Below are positions 47,240 through 57,447 of a DNA stretch of 64,000 nucleotides, in pieces (the first letter of the stretch is position 1; each line of letters opens with the position of its first letter). The stretch is from Mycobacterium sp. SMC-8 (GTDB lineage: Bacteria > Actinomycetota > Actinomycetes > Mycobacteriales > Mycobacteriaceae), in assembly GCF_025263565.1 (NCBI RefSeq), contig NZ_CP079865.1, positions 1,178,001-1,242,000 on the forward strand, in the 5' to 3' direction. The notes under the pieces are model-generated. The model had not been told where the DNA came from. It did no database searches and saw nothing but the letters and a program-made list of their open reading frames with translations. A program made the translations under genes and the position numbers.

Positions 47240-48291
47240 CCGGTGACTCGGGCCTGCTTGGCTCGCCGCAGGCCGACCCAGAACTTCGCCGCCTCCCGGA
47301 TCGACTCTTCGACCGGTCCGGGCCGCCAACCGAGTTCGTCTCGCGCCTTGCTGCAGTCGACCGGCGCCTCGGCGCGCATCAGGCGCAGCGAGCCCAGCGA
47401 GAGCCGTTCGTCGGTGCCCTGCAGCCGGGCCTTCACGCTGCCCAGCGCCGCCATCGCGTACGACAGCGGCAGCGGAATCGACCTCGTCGGCGCCGGCACC
47501 CCGGCCGCCTCGGCGGCGATCCGCACCACCTCGGCGTTGGAGATCATCTTCTCCGAGATCAGGTAGCGCTCCCCGACACGGCCCTTCTCGGCGGCCAGCA
47601 CCAGCGCTGCGGCCGCGTCGTCGACGCCCACGGCTTCCAGCTCGATGCCACTCATCACGAAGGGCAGCTTCCCGTAGGCCGCACCGGCGATGATCGCCCC
47701 GTGCGGGGTGCGGCCCCAGTCGCCGGCGCCGTAGGTGGTGGATACGCACATCGCCACCGCCGGCAGTCCCTGTTCCCGCGCGTACGCCATGACCAGGTTC
47801 TCGGCCTGCACCCGCGAGCGGACGTACGGGGTCAGGCGGGTGAGTTCACGGTCGCCGAGCACGTCGGCCTCGGTGGCCACCGTCCCGCGGCGGCGCCCGA
47901 CGGTCACGTAGCTGCTGGTGAACACGAACTTCTTCAGCCCCGCCGCGACGGCCGGTTCGACGGCGATGTCGAGCACGTTGCGGGTGCCGTCGACGTTGGT
48001 GCGGAACAACGGCGCCGGGTCCCGCAGCCAGCCGCGGGTGTCCACGACGCAGTAGTACACCACCTCACACCCGGTCATCGCGCTGCGCACCACCTCGTCG
48101 TCCCAGATGTCCCCGACGAAGCGGGTCACGTCCAGATCGTCGATGCCGACGGTGTTGGCGCCGTCGCGCACCATCACCCGCACCCGGTGACCGTCGGCGA
48201 CGAGCCGGCGGGTGACGTGGCTGCCGAGGTAGCCGTTGGCGCCGATGACGAGCACCGGGGCCGGCGGTGCGACAGCAGACGGTCCGGTCAT
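47236..48291 (-). CDS. NAD-dependent epimerase / 3-beta-hydroxysteroid dehydrogenase-like
   Basis: 351 aa. Extended SDR: VLVIGANGYLGSHVTRRLV binds NAD at the start; catalytic STTYGAG-type segment and TPYVRSRVQAE (the position of YxxxK is altered to YVRSR, so the usual Lys appears as Arg). A variant active site is notable. Overlaps the SnoaL-like gene (ATGA) and the methyltransferase pseudogene (GTGA). Resembles Rv0139. Confidence 0.83.
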   Translation of the reverse strand: MTGPSAVAPPAPVLVIGANGYLGSHVTRRLVADGHRVRVMVRDGANTVGIDDLDVTRFVGDIWDDEVVRSAMTGCEVVYYCVVDTRGWLRDPAPLFRTNVDGTRNVLDIAVEPAVAAGLKKFVFTSSYVTVGRRRGTVATEADVLGDRELTRLTPYVRSRVQAENLVMAYAREQGLPAVAMCVSTTYGAGDWGRTPHGAIIAGAAYGKLPFVMSGIELEAVGVDDAAAALVLAAEKGRVGERYLISEKMISNAEVVRIAAEAAGVPAPTRSIPLPLSYAMAALGSVKARLQGTDERLSLGSLRLMRAEAPVDCSKARDELGWRPGPVEESIREAAKFWVGLRRAKQARVTG

Positions 48292-48794
48292 CGGGCGCCG
48301 CCGTACTTGGCCATCCACTCCGCCGCGACGTCGGGCAACGTGCCGAGTTCCTCTGCCTTCCGGCACCATTTCACCGTCGCCGCCACGAACCGCAGCGGGT
48401 TGTACACGTCTTCCTGCCGTTGCCACCTGCCGTCGCCGGCGTAGGTCAGGATCGAGATGTTGGTGGCGCTGATGACGGTGCCGTCACCGGGATCGCGCAT
48501 CGGGTTGTCGAGCTCGCAGATGATCCTGCCCGTGCCTTCGTCGATGACGCTCCACCGCGACGGGAACGACGTCATGTAGCTGCCGGGAAACGACTCCATG
48601 GTGCGCCATATCCACGGCCGCACCTCCTCGCGGCCGCGCATCGTCCCGGCCGCGTGCTCGATGTAGAGGACGTCGTCGGTGTACTGGTCAACCCACGGAT
48701 CCCAGTCCCTGGTCCGCGCCGCCCGGTCGACCGTCTTCTCGAATTCGGTGAACGCCGCGACGAGTTCGTCCCGGGTGAAAGTGTTGGCCGCCAC
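48288..48794 (-). CDS. SnoaL/NTF2-like protein
   Basis: 168 aa. Cone-shaped NTF2 fold: RTRDWDPWVDQYTDDVLYIE, GTMRGREEVRPWI, then beta strands SRWSVIDEGTGRIICELDNP. Such folds serve as hydratases or isomerases (as in ketosteroid isomerase). GTG 48794 is 9 bp from the KstR-type box. First gene of the operon with the SDR. Resembles Rv0138 (167 aa). Confidence 0.85.
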   Translation of the reverse strand: MAANTFTRDELVAAFTEFEKTVDRAARTRDWDPWVDQYTDDVLYIEHAAGTMRGREEVRPWIWRTMESFPGSYMTSFPSRWSVIDEGTGRIICELDNPMRDPGDGTVISATNISILTYAGDGRWQRQEDVYNPLRFVAATVKWCRKAEELGTLPDVAAEWMAKYGGAR

Positions 48795-48803
48795 ACCCCG
48801 AAA

Positions 48804-48817
48804 TAGAACACGTTCTA
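48804..48817. promoter_or_regulatory. KstR-type operator
   Basis: TAGAACACGTTCTA is a perfect 14-bp palindrome matching the KstR motif (TNNAAC-NN-GTTNNA, typical form TAGAAC-NN-GTTCTA). It lies 9 bp upstream of the SnoaL-like gene start and would overlap its promoter. Confidence 0.72.
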
Positions 48818-48861
48818 GCGGCCGTTGTCGAGGGCCTGTCGAGGGCTTGTCCAGGGCCGCG

Positions 48862-49275
48862 TCAGGTCACGCTGAGCACGCGCCGCGCGCCGAGCGGTTG
48901 CTCCAGGGGCACGTCGAGCGCGCCGAACAGCGCGATCGCGATGCAGGCCCGGTCGACGGCCTGAGGCAGGGTGCCGGTGCGCAGGTCGACGAGCACCTCG
49001 TCGGTGTTCTCCTGCACCGTCGCGGTGACGCCGTAGCACTGCGGGGTGCCGCTGGTGAAGTGCAGCCGCACCGCCCGTTCGTCGGGGAGCCGGCTCCAGG
49101 ACTGCGGCCGCGTGGGGTAGGCGTGCACGATCGCCGGGTCGTCGGCGAACATCGCCGCAGGGGTGCCGGGCGGTGTCTCGGGGACCGCGACCGGCGCAGC
49201 CGGCTCAGCGGAGGCCGGCCCGGCAAGCGTCAGCAGAATCGCCCACAGGACCGTCACCGCCGCGAGGACACGCAT
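48862..49275 (-). CDS. Secreted small protein
   Basis: 137 aa. Signal peptide MRVLAAVTVLWAILLTLAGP ending ASA, then a mature domain of about 110 residues with two Cys (QCYGVTATV, RACIAIAL) that could form a disulfide. ATG 49275 lies 7 nt after TATCCT (leaderless). No family recognised. Divergent from msrA. Confidence 0.75.
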   Translation of the reverse strand: MRVLAAVTVLWAILLTLAGPASAEPAAPVAVPETPPGTPAAMFADDPAIVHAYPTRPQSWSRLPDERAVRLHFTSGTPQCYGVTATVQENTDEVLVDLRTGTLPQAVDRACIAIALFGALDVPLEQPLGARRVLSVT

Positions 49276-49385
49276 CCTGCAGAGGATAGCCACCGGCGGC
49301 TGCGGCCGGACTAAACGCGGTGCGCGCCCCGTTTTACCCGCGCGCAGTACCGTGGATTATCCGAAGCGACCGAAGAGGAGCAGGC

Positions 49386-49895
49386 GTGAGCGACTACAAG
49401 CGAGCCGTACTGGCGGGCGGGTGCTTCTGGGGCATGCAGGACCTGATCCGCAAGCAGCCCGGCGTCGTGTCCACGAGAGTGGGCTACACGGGCGGGCAGA
49501 ACGACCATCCGACCTACCGCAATCATCCCGGGCACGCCGAGGCGATCGAGATCGTCTACGACCCCACCCAGACCGACTACCGCGCGCTGCTGGAGTTCTT
49601 CTTCCAGATCCACGACCCGACCACGAAGAACCGGCAGGGCAACGACGTCGGCACGAGCTACCGGTCGGAGATCTTCTACGTCGACGAGGAGCAGCGCCAG
49701 ATCGCGCTGGACACCATCGCCGACGTCGACGCGTCAGGTCTGTGGCCCGGCAAGGTCGTCACCGAAGTCAGTCCGGCGCCGGACTTCTGGGAGGCCGAGC
49801 CCGAGCACCAGGACTATCTGGAGCGCTACCCGAACGGCTACACCTGCCACTTCCCGCGGCCCGGCTGGAAGCTGCCCCGGCGCGCTCAGGTTTAA
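49386..49895 (+). CDS. msrA: Peptide methionine sulfoxide reductase A
   Basis: 169 aa. Active site GGCFWGMQD near residue 13, with [16 protein letters not shown] and [11 protein letters not shown] as family blocks. Reduces methionine-S-sulfoxide. AGAGGAGCAGGC precedes GTG 49386. The stop TAA lies in the first copy of the 25-bp repeat. Next to cyp138 as in M. tuberculosis (Rv0137c/Rv0136). Confidence 0.95.
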   Translation: MSDYKRAVLAGGCFWGMQDLIRKQPGVVSTRVGYTGGQNDHPTYRNHPGHAEAIEIVYDPTQTDYRALLEFFFQIHDPTTKNRQGNDVGTSYRSEIFYVDEEQRQIALDTIADVDASGLWPGKVVTEVSPAPDFWEAEPEHQDYLERYPNGYTCHFPRPGWKLPRRAQV

Positions 49896-49965
49896 TTCAC
49901 GGCACGCCGTGGCGGTTTAATTCACGGCACGCCGTGGCGGTTTAATTCACGGCACGCCGTGGCGG
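49891..49965. repeat. Three perfect 25-bp tandem repeats, each with a hairpin
   Basis: Copies begin at 49891, 49916 and 49941 and are identical. Each is TTTAATT, then CACGGCACGCCGTG (6-bp stem), then GCGG. Placed exactly between the convergent msrA and cyp138 ends, and the msrA stop uses the first TAA. On the minus strand each stem is followed by AATTAAA, resembling repeated terminators. Confidence 0.95.
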
Positions 49966-49972
49966 TCTGATT

Positions 49973-51328
49973 TCACGCCGGGCCCGTCCGACGGCGGCGC
50001 ATGACCACTCGCCCGCCGTCGGCGGGCGTGTACGCCACTCCCCGCGAGTGCATCTTCTCCCCCGGCGCGGCGGTCGTCTCGATCTCGAAGTGCTGCAACA
50101 CCGTTCGCAGCACCACATCCATCTCGACGTTGGCGAACACCGCCCCCACGCAGCGCCGGGTGCCGCCGCCGAAGGGCAGGTGCGCGAAAGTGGGAGGGCG
50201 CTGGCCCAGGAACCGCCGCGGGTCGAAGCGCTCGGGATCCGGGAAGTCGTCCGAGCGGTGATGTACCTGACCGATGGCGACGACGATCGAATAGCCGCGC
50301 GGGATCACCCACTCGCCGAGCTCGAAGGTCGGCGAGTAGACGTGGCGGCCGGCGAAGTCGATCACGGTGCGCGCACGCTGGATCTCCAGAATGGTCGCCT
50401 GCCGGTACTCGTTGCCGCCGCTGTCCACCTCGGCCATGAGTTCGGCCAGCACCTCGGGGTGACGGCTGATGCGCTCGAACGCCCAGCCCAGGGTCGCCGC
50501 GGTGGTCTCGTGCCCGGCGGCCAGCAGGGTCAGCAGCTCGTCACCGATGTCCTGCCGCGACATCGTCGAGCCGTCCTCGTAGGTGCTGCGCAGCAACAGC
50601 GCCAGGATGTCATCGCGGGTGCCGAAATTCGGGTCGGCCTGCACGGCGTCGATCAGCCGGCCGATGACCTCGTCGTAGCGGCGCCGGTAGGCGGCCAGCC
50701 GGCCCCACGGGCTGAAACGTCCGTACGTGCGTTGCGGGGTCGGCAGGACCGCCAGGCGCGAACCGAGCGTGACCCATGGCGGGATGATCCGGCGCAACTC
50801 GTCGAGGTGCGCGCCGTCGGCGCCGAACACCGCCCGCAGGATCGCGTTCAGGGTGATCCGCATCATCGGCTCGAGCGTCTCGAACGGTTGGCCCTCCGGC
50901 CAGTCGGCGGCCTCCCGCAGCGTCTCCTCTTCGAAGATCCGCTCGTAGTTCTTGATGCTCTTGCCGTGGAACGGCGGGGTGAGCAACTTGCGCCGCCTGC
51001 GGTGGTCGGCGCCGTCGAGGGCGAACACCGAACCCGAACCCAGCACGCGGGACAGATTGGGTTGGATGTTGCCGACGTCGTCGGTGTTGGCCATGAACAG
51101 CTGCTTGGCCAACGCCGGATCGGTCACCATCACCGTCCGGCCGAACACCGGCAAGGTCATGGTGAATACGTCACCGTAGCGGCGCACGATCTGCGCCACC
51201 GTCCACTGCCGGGACAGCGAAAATCCAACCGCCTGAAGAACTTTCGGTATCCGCGGGGTGGGTGGCAGCCGCACCGGCCGGCCGGCCGCCGCGGTCGAGT
51301 GGTCTGCGGTGATGGTCGCTTCGCTCAT
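49973..51328 (-). CDS. cyp138: Cytochrome P450 (CYP138 type)
   Basis: 451 aa. I-helix AAGHETTAATLGW, heme loop FGGGTRRCVGAVFA with the axial Cys, and PERFDPRRFLGQRPP before it. The K-helix ExxR corresponds to EIQRARTV. Soluble, needs ferredoxin partners not encoded nearby. ATG 51328 starts the protein; longer upstream frames lie over the divergent regulator. Position with msrA and a TetR matches Rv0136. Confidence 0.92.
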   Translation of the reverse strand: MSEATITADHSTAAAGRPVRLPPTPRIPKVLQAVGFSLSRQWTVAQIVRRYGDVFTMTLPVFGRTVMVTDPALAKQLFMANTDDVGNIQPNLSRVLGSGSVFALDGADHRRRRKLLTPPFHGKSIKNYERIFEEETLREAADWPEGQPFETLEPMMRITLNAILRAVFGADGAHLDELRRIIPPWVTLGSRLAVLPTPQRTYGRFSPWGRLAAYRRRYDEVIGRLIDAVQADPNFGTRDDILALLLRSTYEDGSTMSRQDIGDELLTLLAAGHETTAATLGWAFERISRHPEVLAELMAEVDSGGNEYRQATILEIQRARTVIDFAGRHVYSPTFELGEWVIPRGYSIVVAIGQVHHRSDDFPDPERFDPRRFLGQRPPTFAHLPFGGGTRRCVGAVFANVEMDVVLRTVLQHFEIETTAAPGEKMHSRGVAYTPADGGRVVMRRRRTGPA

Positions 51329-51349
51329 CGGACTCCCCGGTGACGGCGC

Positions 51350-51402
51350 TGGTACTTCTGTGTACCACGGTGTAATACGGTACGGTACCGGTTGGTACCA
51401 CA
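51350..51402. promoter_or_regulatory. GGTAC-rich operator between cyp138 and its TetR gene
   Basis: Overlapping GTACC/GGTAC units occur five times in 53 bp, including CGGTACCG (51384-51391 region) and TGGTACCA. GTACCAC occurs at both ends. Clustered short inverted repeats in an 84-bp divergent gap suit TetR control of both genes. Confidence 0.6.
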
Positions 51403-51412
51403 GGCTGCAAGG

Positions 51413-52018
51413 GTGAAGACGAAAGTGACGATTCCGGTTCCGGTCAGCCGCGACGCGTCGGTGACCGACCGACTGCTCGATGGATTGACGTCGTCCATCG
51501 TCGAACGCGGATACCGCGACAGCACGGTCGCCGATGTCGTGCGGCATGCCCGCACCTCCAAGCGCACGTTCTACGAACAGTTCGCGAGCAAGGAAGAGTG
51601 CCTCATCGAGTTGTTGCGCCGCAACAACGCCGACCTGATCGCCCACATCCGGGCGACCGTCCAACCGGATGTGGACTGGCAGCAGCAGATTCGGCAAGCC
51701 GTGGACGCCTACGTCGAACACATCAGTGCGCGCCCGGCGATCACACTGTGCTGGATCCGGGAAGCCCCCGCGCTCGGCGCGGCCGCGCGTCCCCTGCATC
51801 GTCAGGTGATGCGTGACCTGACCGGGCTGCTGGTGTCGCTGACGAGCAACCCTGGGTTCCAGCGGGCCGGGATCGTGCCGATCGCCTCGCCGATGGCGGT
51901 CCTGCTGCTCGGCGGACTGCGGGAGCTCACCGCCCTTTTCGTCGAGGACGGACGCGACGTGCACGGCATCGCCGACACCGCGGTCGCCGCGGCCACCGCA
52001 CTGGTCGGCACGCGCTGA
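51413..52018 (+). CDS. TetR-family regulator of cyp138
   Basis: 201 aa. Helix-turn-helix TVADVVRHARTSKRTFYEQF (about 42-62), then ligand domain. GTG 51413 gives the length I recall for Rv0135c. Divergent from cyp138 with a repeat-rich operator between. Ends 3 bp from the convergent MMP-cluster TetR. Confidence 0.88.
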   Translation: MKTKVTIPVPVSRDASVTDRLLDGLTSSIVERGYRDSTVADVVRHARTSKRTFYEQFASKEECLIELLRRNNADLIAHIRATVQPDVDWQQQIRQAVDAYVEHISARPAITLCWIREAPALGAAARPLHRQVMRDLTGLLVSLTSNPGFQRAGIVPIASPMAVLLLGGLRELTALFVEDGRDVHGIADTAVAAATALVGTR

Positions 52019-52021
52019 CTG

Positions 52022-54410
<2,389 letters not shown>

Positions 54411-54418
<8 letters not shown>

Positions 54419-55136
54419 CGGCAGCAGGGGGCTTTCTGAAGTAGAGAGCGACACTCTTGCCGATCAGCGGGTTGAGCGCCGCCTCGGCCGCCCGGGTGAG
54501 CCACGGCCGGCCCATCATATCCCACACCAGCAGCTTGTGATACGCGGTCACCGCCGGGTGATCGTTCTTCTCGGTTCCCACAGCGCATTTGAGCCACCAG
54601 TACGGCGAATGCAGCGCATGGGCGTGATGGGTGAAAGTGAGCTCCAGGCCGTGAGCGAGCACCTTGTCGCGGAGCTCGTCGGCCCGGTAGATGCGGATGT
54701 GGCCGCCCTCGTTGGCGTGATACTCGTCCGACAACGCCCAGCAGATCCGCTCGGGCAGCCAACGCGGCACGGTGATCGCCAGTGCGCCTCCCGGTTTGAG
54801 CACACGCACCAGCTCGGCGATGGCACGGTCATCCTCGGGGACGTGCTCGAGGATCTCCGAGGCGATGACGCAGTCGAATGTGCCGTCCGGGTAGGGCAGG
54901 TCGAGGGCGTCGCCCTTGACGGCCTCCCCCCTGGCGGTGGCCGGCGCCTCGCCCTCGTCCTTCATCGCCTGCAGGATCTGGTCGACGTCGTTGAGGTCCG
55001 AGGCGTTCTGGTCGAACCCGATCACGTCGGCTCCGCGCCGGAACGCCTCGAACGTGTGGCGGCCGGCGCCGCAGCCGACGTCGATCACCTTGGTTCCGGC
55101 GCCGACGCCGAGCCGGTCGAAGTCCACGGTCAGCAT
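54411..55136 (-). CDS. meT3: Class I SAM methyltransferase, probable 3-O-methyltransferase of MMP
   Basis: 241 aa. KVIDVGCGAGRHTFEAFRRG is motif I, then VIGFDQN (acidic motif II), FDCVIASEILEHVPEDD and LKPGGALAITVPRW. Expected to methylate O-3 of mannose units in the growing chain, by locus order. Overlaps manT by 7 bp and mmpH by 8 bp, so the three are one operon. Confidence 0.83.
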
Positions 55137-56365
55137 GTCGTGACCCTCTCACAGGCTCGGTCGTACACCGCGACAGTCTGTGCGGCAACGGATTCCCAGC
55201 TGAACACCTCGAGCGCACGCCGGCGGCCGTTGTCGCCGAGGCGCCGGAGTTCCAGAGGCGAGTCGAGCAGGTCGCCGAGCACGGAGGTGAGTTCGTCGAC
55301 GTCGGCGGGTGTCACCAGCCGCGCGCACTCCCCATCGGTGCCCACCACCTCGGGCAGGGCCCCGGCGCGGCTGGCCACGATCGGGGTGCCACTGGCCATC
55401 GCCTCCACCGCCGGCAACGAGAACCCTTCGTACAGCGAAGGGATGCAGGCGACTTCGGCGGAGGCCAGCAGACCGGCCAGTTCGGAGTCGCTCAGCCCGC
55501 TGGAGATGTGCACGATGTCGGAGATGCCGAGCTCGGCGATCAGCTTCTCGGTGGGGCCGTTGGGCTCGAGCTTGGCGACCAGCTGCAGCTCCAGATCGCG
55601 CTCGATGCGCAGTTTGGCCACCGCGTGCAGCAGGTGGCTGACGCCCTTGAGCGGCACGTCGGCACTGGCGATCGCGATCACCCGGTTGCGAACCCGCTGC
55701 CGGCCGGGCTGGAACAACTGGGTGTCCACGCCGAGCGGGACCACATGCAGCTGATCCGGATCGACAGCGAAGTCCTCGGCGATGTCGGCGGCCGAGGTCG
55801 ACGACACGGTCAACAGTTCCGGGATCCGGCGCGCGACCTGCTTCTGCATCTCCGCGAAGCCGTACCAACGGCGCACCAGCGGCTTGCGCCACCACGCGGC
55901 CGCCGCGACGTCGACCACCTTGTCGCGGGTGATCGGGTGGTGCACGGTGGCCACCACGGGCAGGCCGGAGGCCGCGATGTCGAGCAGACCGGTGCCCAGA
56001 CACTGGTTGTCGTGCACAACGTCGAAGTCGTCGCGGCGCTCGGCCAGCAGGCGCGCGACGCGCATGCTGAACGTCTTGGGCTCCGGGAAGCCGGCAGTCC
56101 AGGTCGTCAGCAGCTCCTGCAGATCGATGCTGGTCTTGATCTCACTGGGCCGCGGGATGCGGAACGGGTCCGGTTCGCGGTAGAGGTCGAGGCTTGGCAC
56201 CTTCGTCAGCCGGACGCGCGGGTCCAGCCCCTCGGGGTAGGGCTGACCGGAGAACACCTCGACGTCGTGGCCGAGTTCGACGAGACCGCGGCTCAGATGG
56301 CGGACATAGACACCCTGGCCGCCACAGTGGGTCTTGCTCCGATACGACAGCAGTGCGATACGCAT
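55130..56365 (-). CDS. manT: GT4-family alpha-1,4-mannosyltransferase of MMP synthesis
   Basis: 411 aa. GT-B glycosyltransferase: SYRSKTHCGGQGVYVRHLSR at the acceptor side, and the C-terminal donor site SLYEGFSLPAVEAMASGTPI with the E-x7-E motif, preceded by SADVPLKGVSHLLHAV. Extends the methylmannan with GDP-mannose in the cytosol. Start ATG 56365. The promoter and TetR-type palindrome lie 72-116 bp upstream. Confidence 0.87.
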   Translation of the reverse strand: MRIALLSYRSKTHCGGQGVYVRHLSRGLVELGHDVEVFSGQPYPEGLDPRVRLTKVPSLDLYREPDPFRIPRPSEIKTSIDLQELLTTWTAGFPEPKTFSMRVARLLAERRDDFDVVHDNQCLGTGLLDIAASGLPVVATVHHPITRDKVVDVAAAAWWRKPLVRRWYGFAEMQKQVARRIPELLTVSSTSAADIAEDFAVDPDQLHVVPLGVDTQLFQPGRQRVRNRVIAIASADVPLKGVSHLLHAVAKLRIERDLELQLVAKLEPNGPTEKLIAELGISDIVHISSGLSDSELAGLLASAEVACIPSLYEGFSLPAVEAMASGTPIVASRAGALPEVVGTDGECARLVTPADVDELTSVLGDLLDSPLELRRLGDNGRRRALEVFSWESVAAQTVAVYDRACERVTTC

Positions 56366-56436
56366 GGTCAGCTCACAGATCCCGGAGAGCGGCCCCGACG
56401 TGGGCGAATCGTCTGGCGCAAGAAACCCGAACCCTC

Positions 56437-56481
56437 CTGGACATGTGTCCAGACTATAGTTTGACGTGCTAGCTGACGCAA
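56437..56481 (-). promoter_or_regulatory. manT operon promoter with TetR operator, copy 2
   Basis: Minus strand: TTGCGT (56481-56476), 17-bp spacer, TATAGT (56458-56453), followed immediately by CTGGACACATGTCCAG (56452-56437), a perfect 16-bp palindrome at the transcription start. Its core GGACACATGTCC equals that at the TetR gene. Confidence 0.8.
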
Positions 56482-56552
56482 TCCGTCCGCTAGCTCTGAC
56501 TACCACAGTCACGCTCGGCCGTCCTGTCCGGCCTCCCCGTGGCCCGGCCCTG

Positions 56553-57008
56553 TCAACGAGGCGGGAATCCCCCGGTCGCCACCGGGCCCCAGCGCTCGGG
56601 CGTGACCCGGATGAGGCACTTGCGCTGGTCGAGCATCGCCTGGCGGTACTCGTCCCAGTCCGGATGCTCTCCGGCGATGGCGCGGAAGTACTCGACCAAC
56701 GGCTCCAGCGCCTCGGGCAGGTCGACGACCTCGGCGGGCCCGTCCACCTGCACATAGGGGCCGTTGAACTCGTCGGAGGGCACCACCACGCTCGCGTGCG
56801 CACGCCTTGTGATGTTGGCCGCCTTGGCGCGCTGCGGGTAGCTCGCGATCACGATCCGCCCCTCGGAGTCCACCCCGCCCGAGACCGGAGAGCTCTGCAG
56901 GGAGCCGTCGGCGCGGAAGGTGGTCAGGATCATCCGGTGCCGGGGTCCGATGAAATCGAGCAACTCGGGCAACGTGACCACATCGGCGGTGGCGAGCTTT
57001 CTCGTCAT
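56553..57008 (-). CDS. PPOX-class F420-dependent oxidoreductase
   Basis: 151 aa. Split-barrel fold: HRMILTTFRADGSLQSSPVS, GRIVIASYPQRAKAANITRR, ASVVVPSDEFNGPYVQVDGP and LIRVTPERWGP. Typical F420-binding pyridoxamine-oxidase-like protein of mycobacteria; reduces unknown substrates. ATG 57008 lies 6 nt after TACGCT (leaderless), which fixes the start over longer frames. Divergent from the DUF222 gene. Confidence 0.88.
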   Translation of the reverse strand: MTRKLATADVVTLPELLDFIGPRHRMILTTFRADGSLQSSPVSGGVDSEGRIVIASYPQRAKAANITRRAHASVVVPSDEFNGPYVQVDGPAEVVDLPEALEPLVEYFRAIAGEHPDWDEYRQAMLDQRKCLIRVTPERWGPVATGGFPPR

Positions 57009-57057
57009 CTCCCCAGCGTATCGGCGCGTGTCGGACCCCGGATCTAGGCTGTCGAAC

Positions 57058-57360
57058 ATGAGTTCGAAGAAGGAATGGATCGCGGCGCTGGACGCCGTCG
57101 ATCGCGCGCACCGGGCGGTCTCCGCCCTACCGTTCACCGCGTTACGGCCGGTCGATCAGCGGGCCCTGCTGGTCAGGCTGGACGCGCTGGAGAAGACGCT
57201 GGCCGTCAAACAGCGGCAACTGCTCGCGCAGATGGTCTCCGGGCCCCCGCCGGTCGAGTTCGCCGGAGCGCCGTGGGCCGAGGTGCTGGCCCGCCGGCTG
57301 CGCATCTCGGTCGGCGACGCGCAGCGTCGCATCGCCGAGGCGGGTCCGATCCCGACGTAA
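57058..57360 (+). CDS. Short DUF222-like protein, N-terminal part of the 13E12 family
   Basis: 100 aa. It aligns in kind with the first part of DUF222 (13E12) proteins: LLVRLDALEKTLAVKQRQLL and EVLARRLRISVGDAQRRIAEAG. It stops there, without the long C-terminal and HNH region of the usual 400-plus aa. TAGGCT lies 7 nt before ATG 57058, so it has its own promoter. Either a truncated family member or a distinct short form. Confidence 0.72.
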   Translation: MSSKKEWIAALDAVDRAHRAVSALPFTALRPVDQRALLVRLDALEKTLAVKQRQLLAQMVSGPPPVEFAGAPWAEVLARRLRISVGDAQRRIAEAGPIPT

Positions 57361-57447
57361 GCCGGCAACCGCACCAGCCGTCGCCCTAGAATCCTGAGCA
57401 CTCGCACAGCGCACAACACGGCAGCGCGTGACTGACAAGGGGCCGGC

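Noticed and set aside
49891..49965. CRISPR-like array
   Set aside because: The repeats are directly adjacent, with no spacers, and no cas genes are present.
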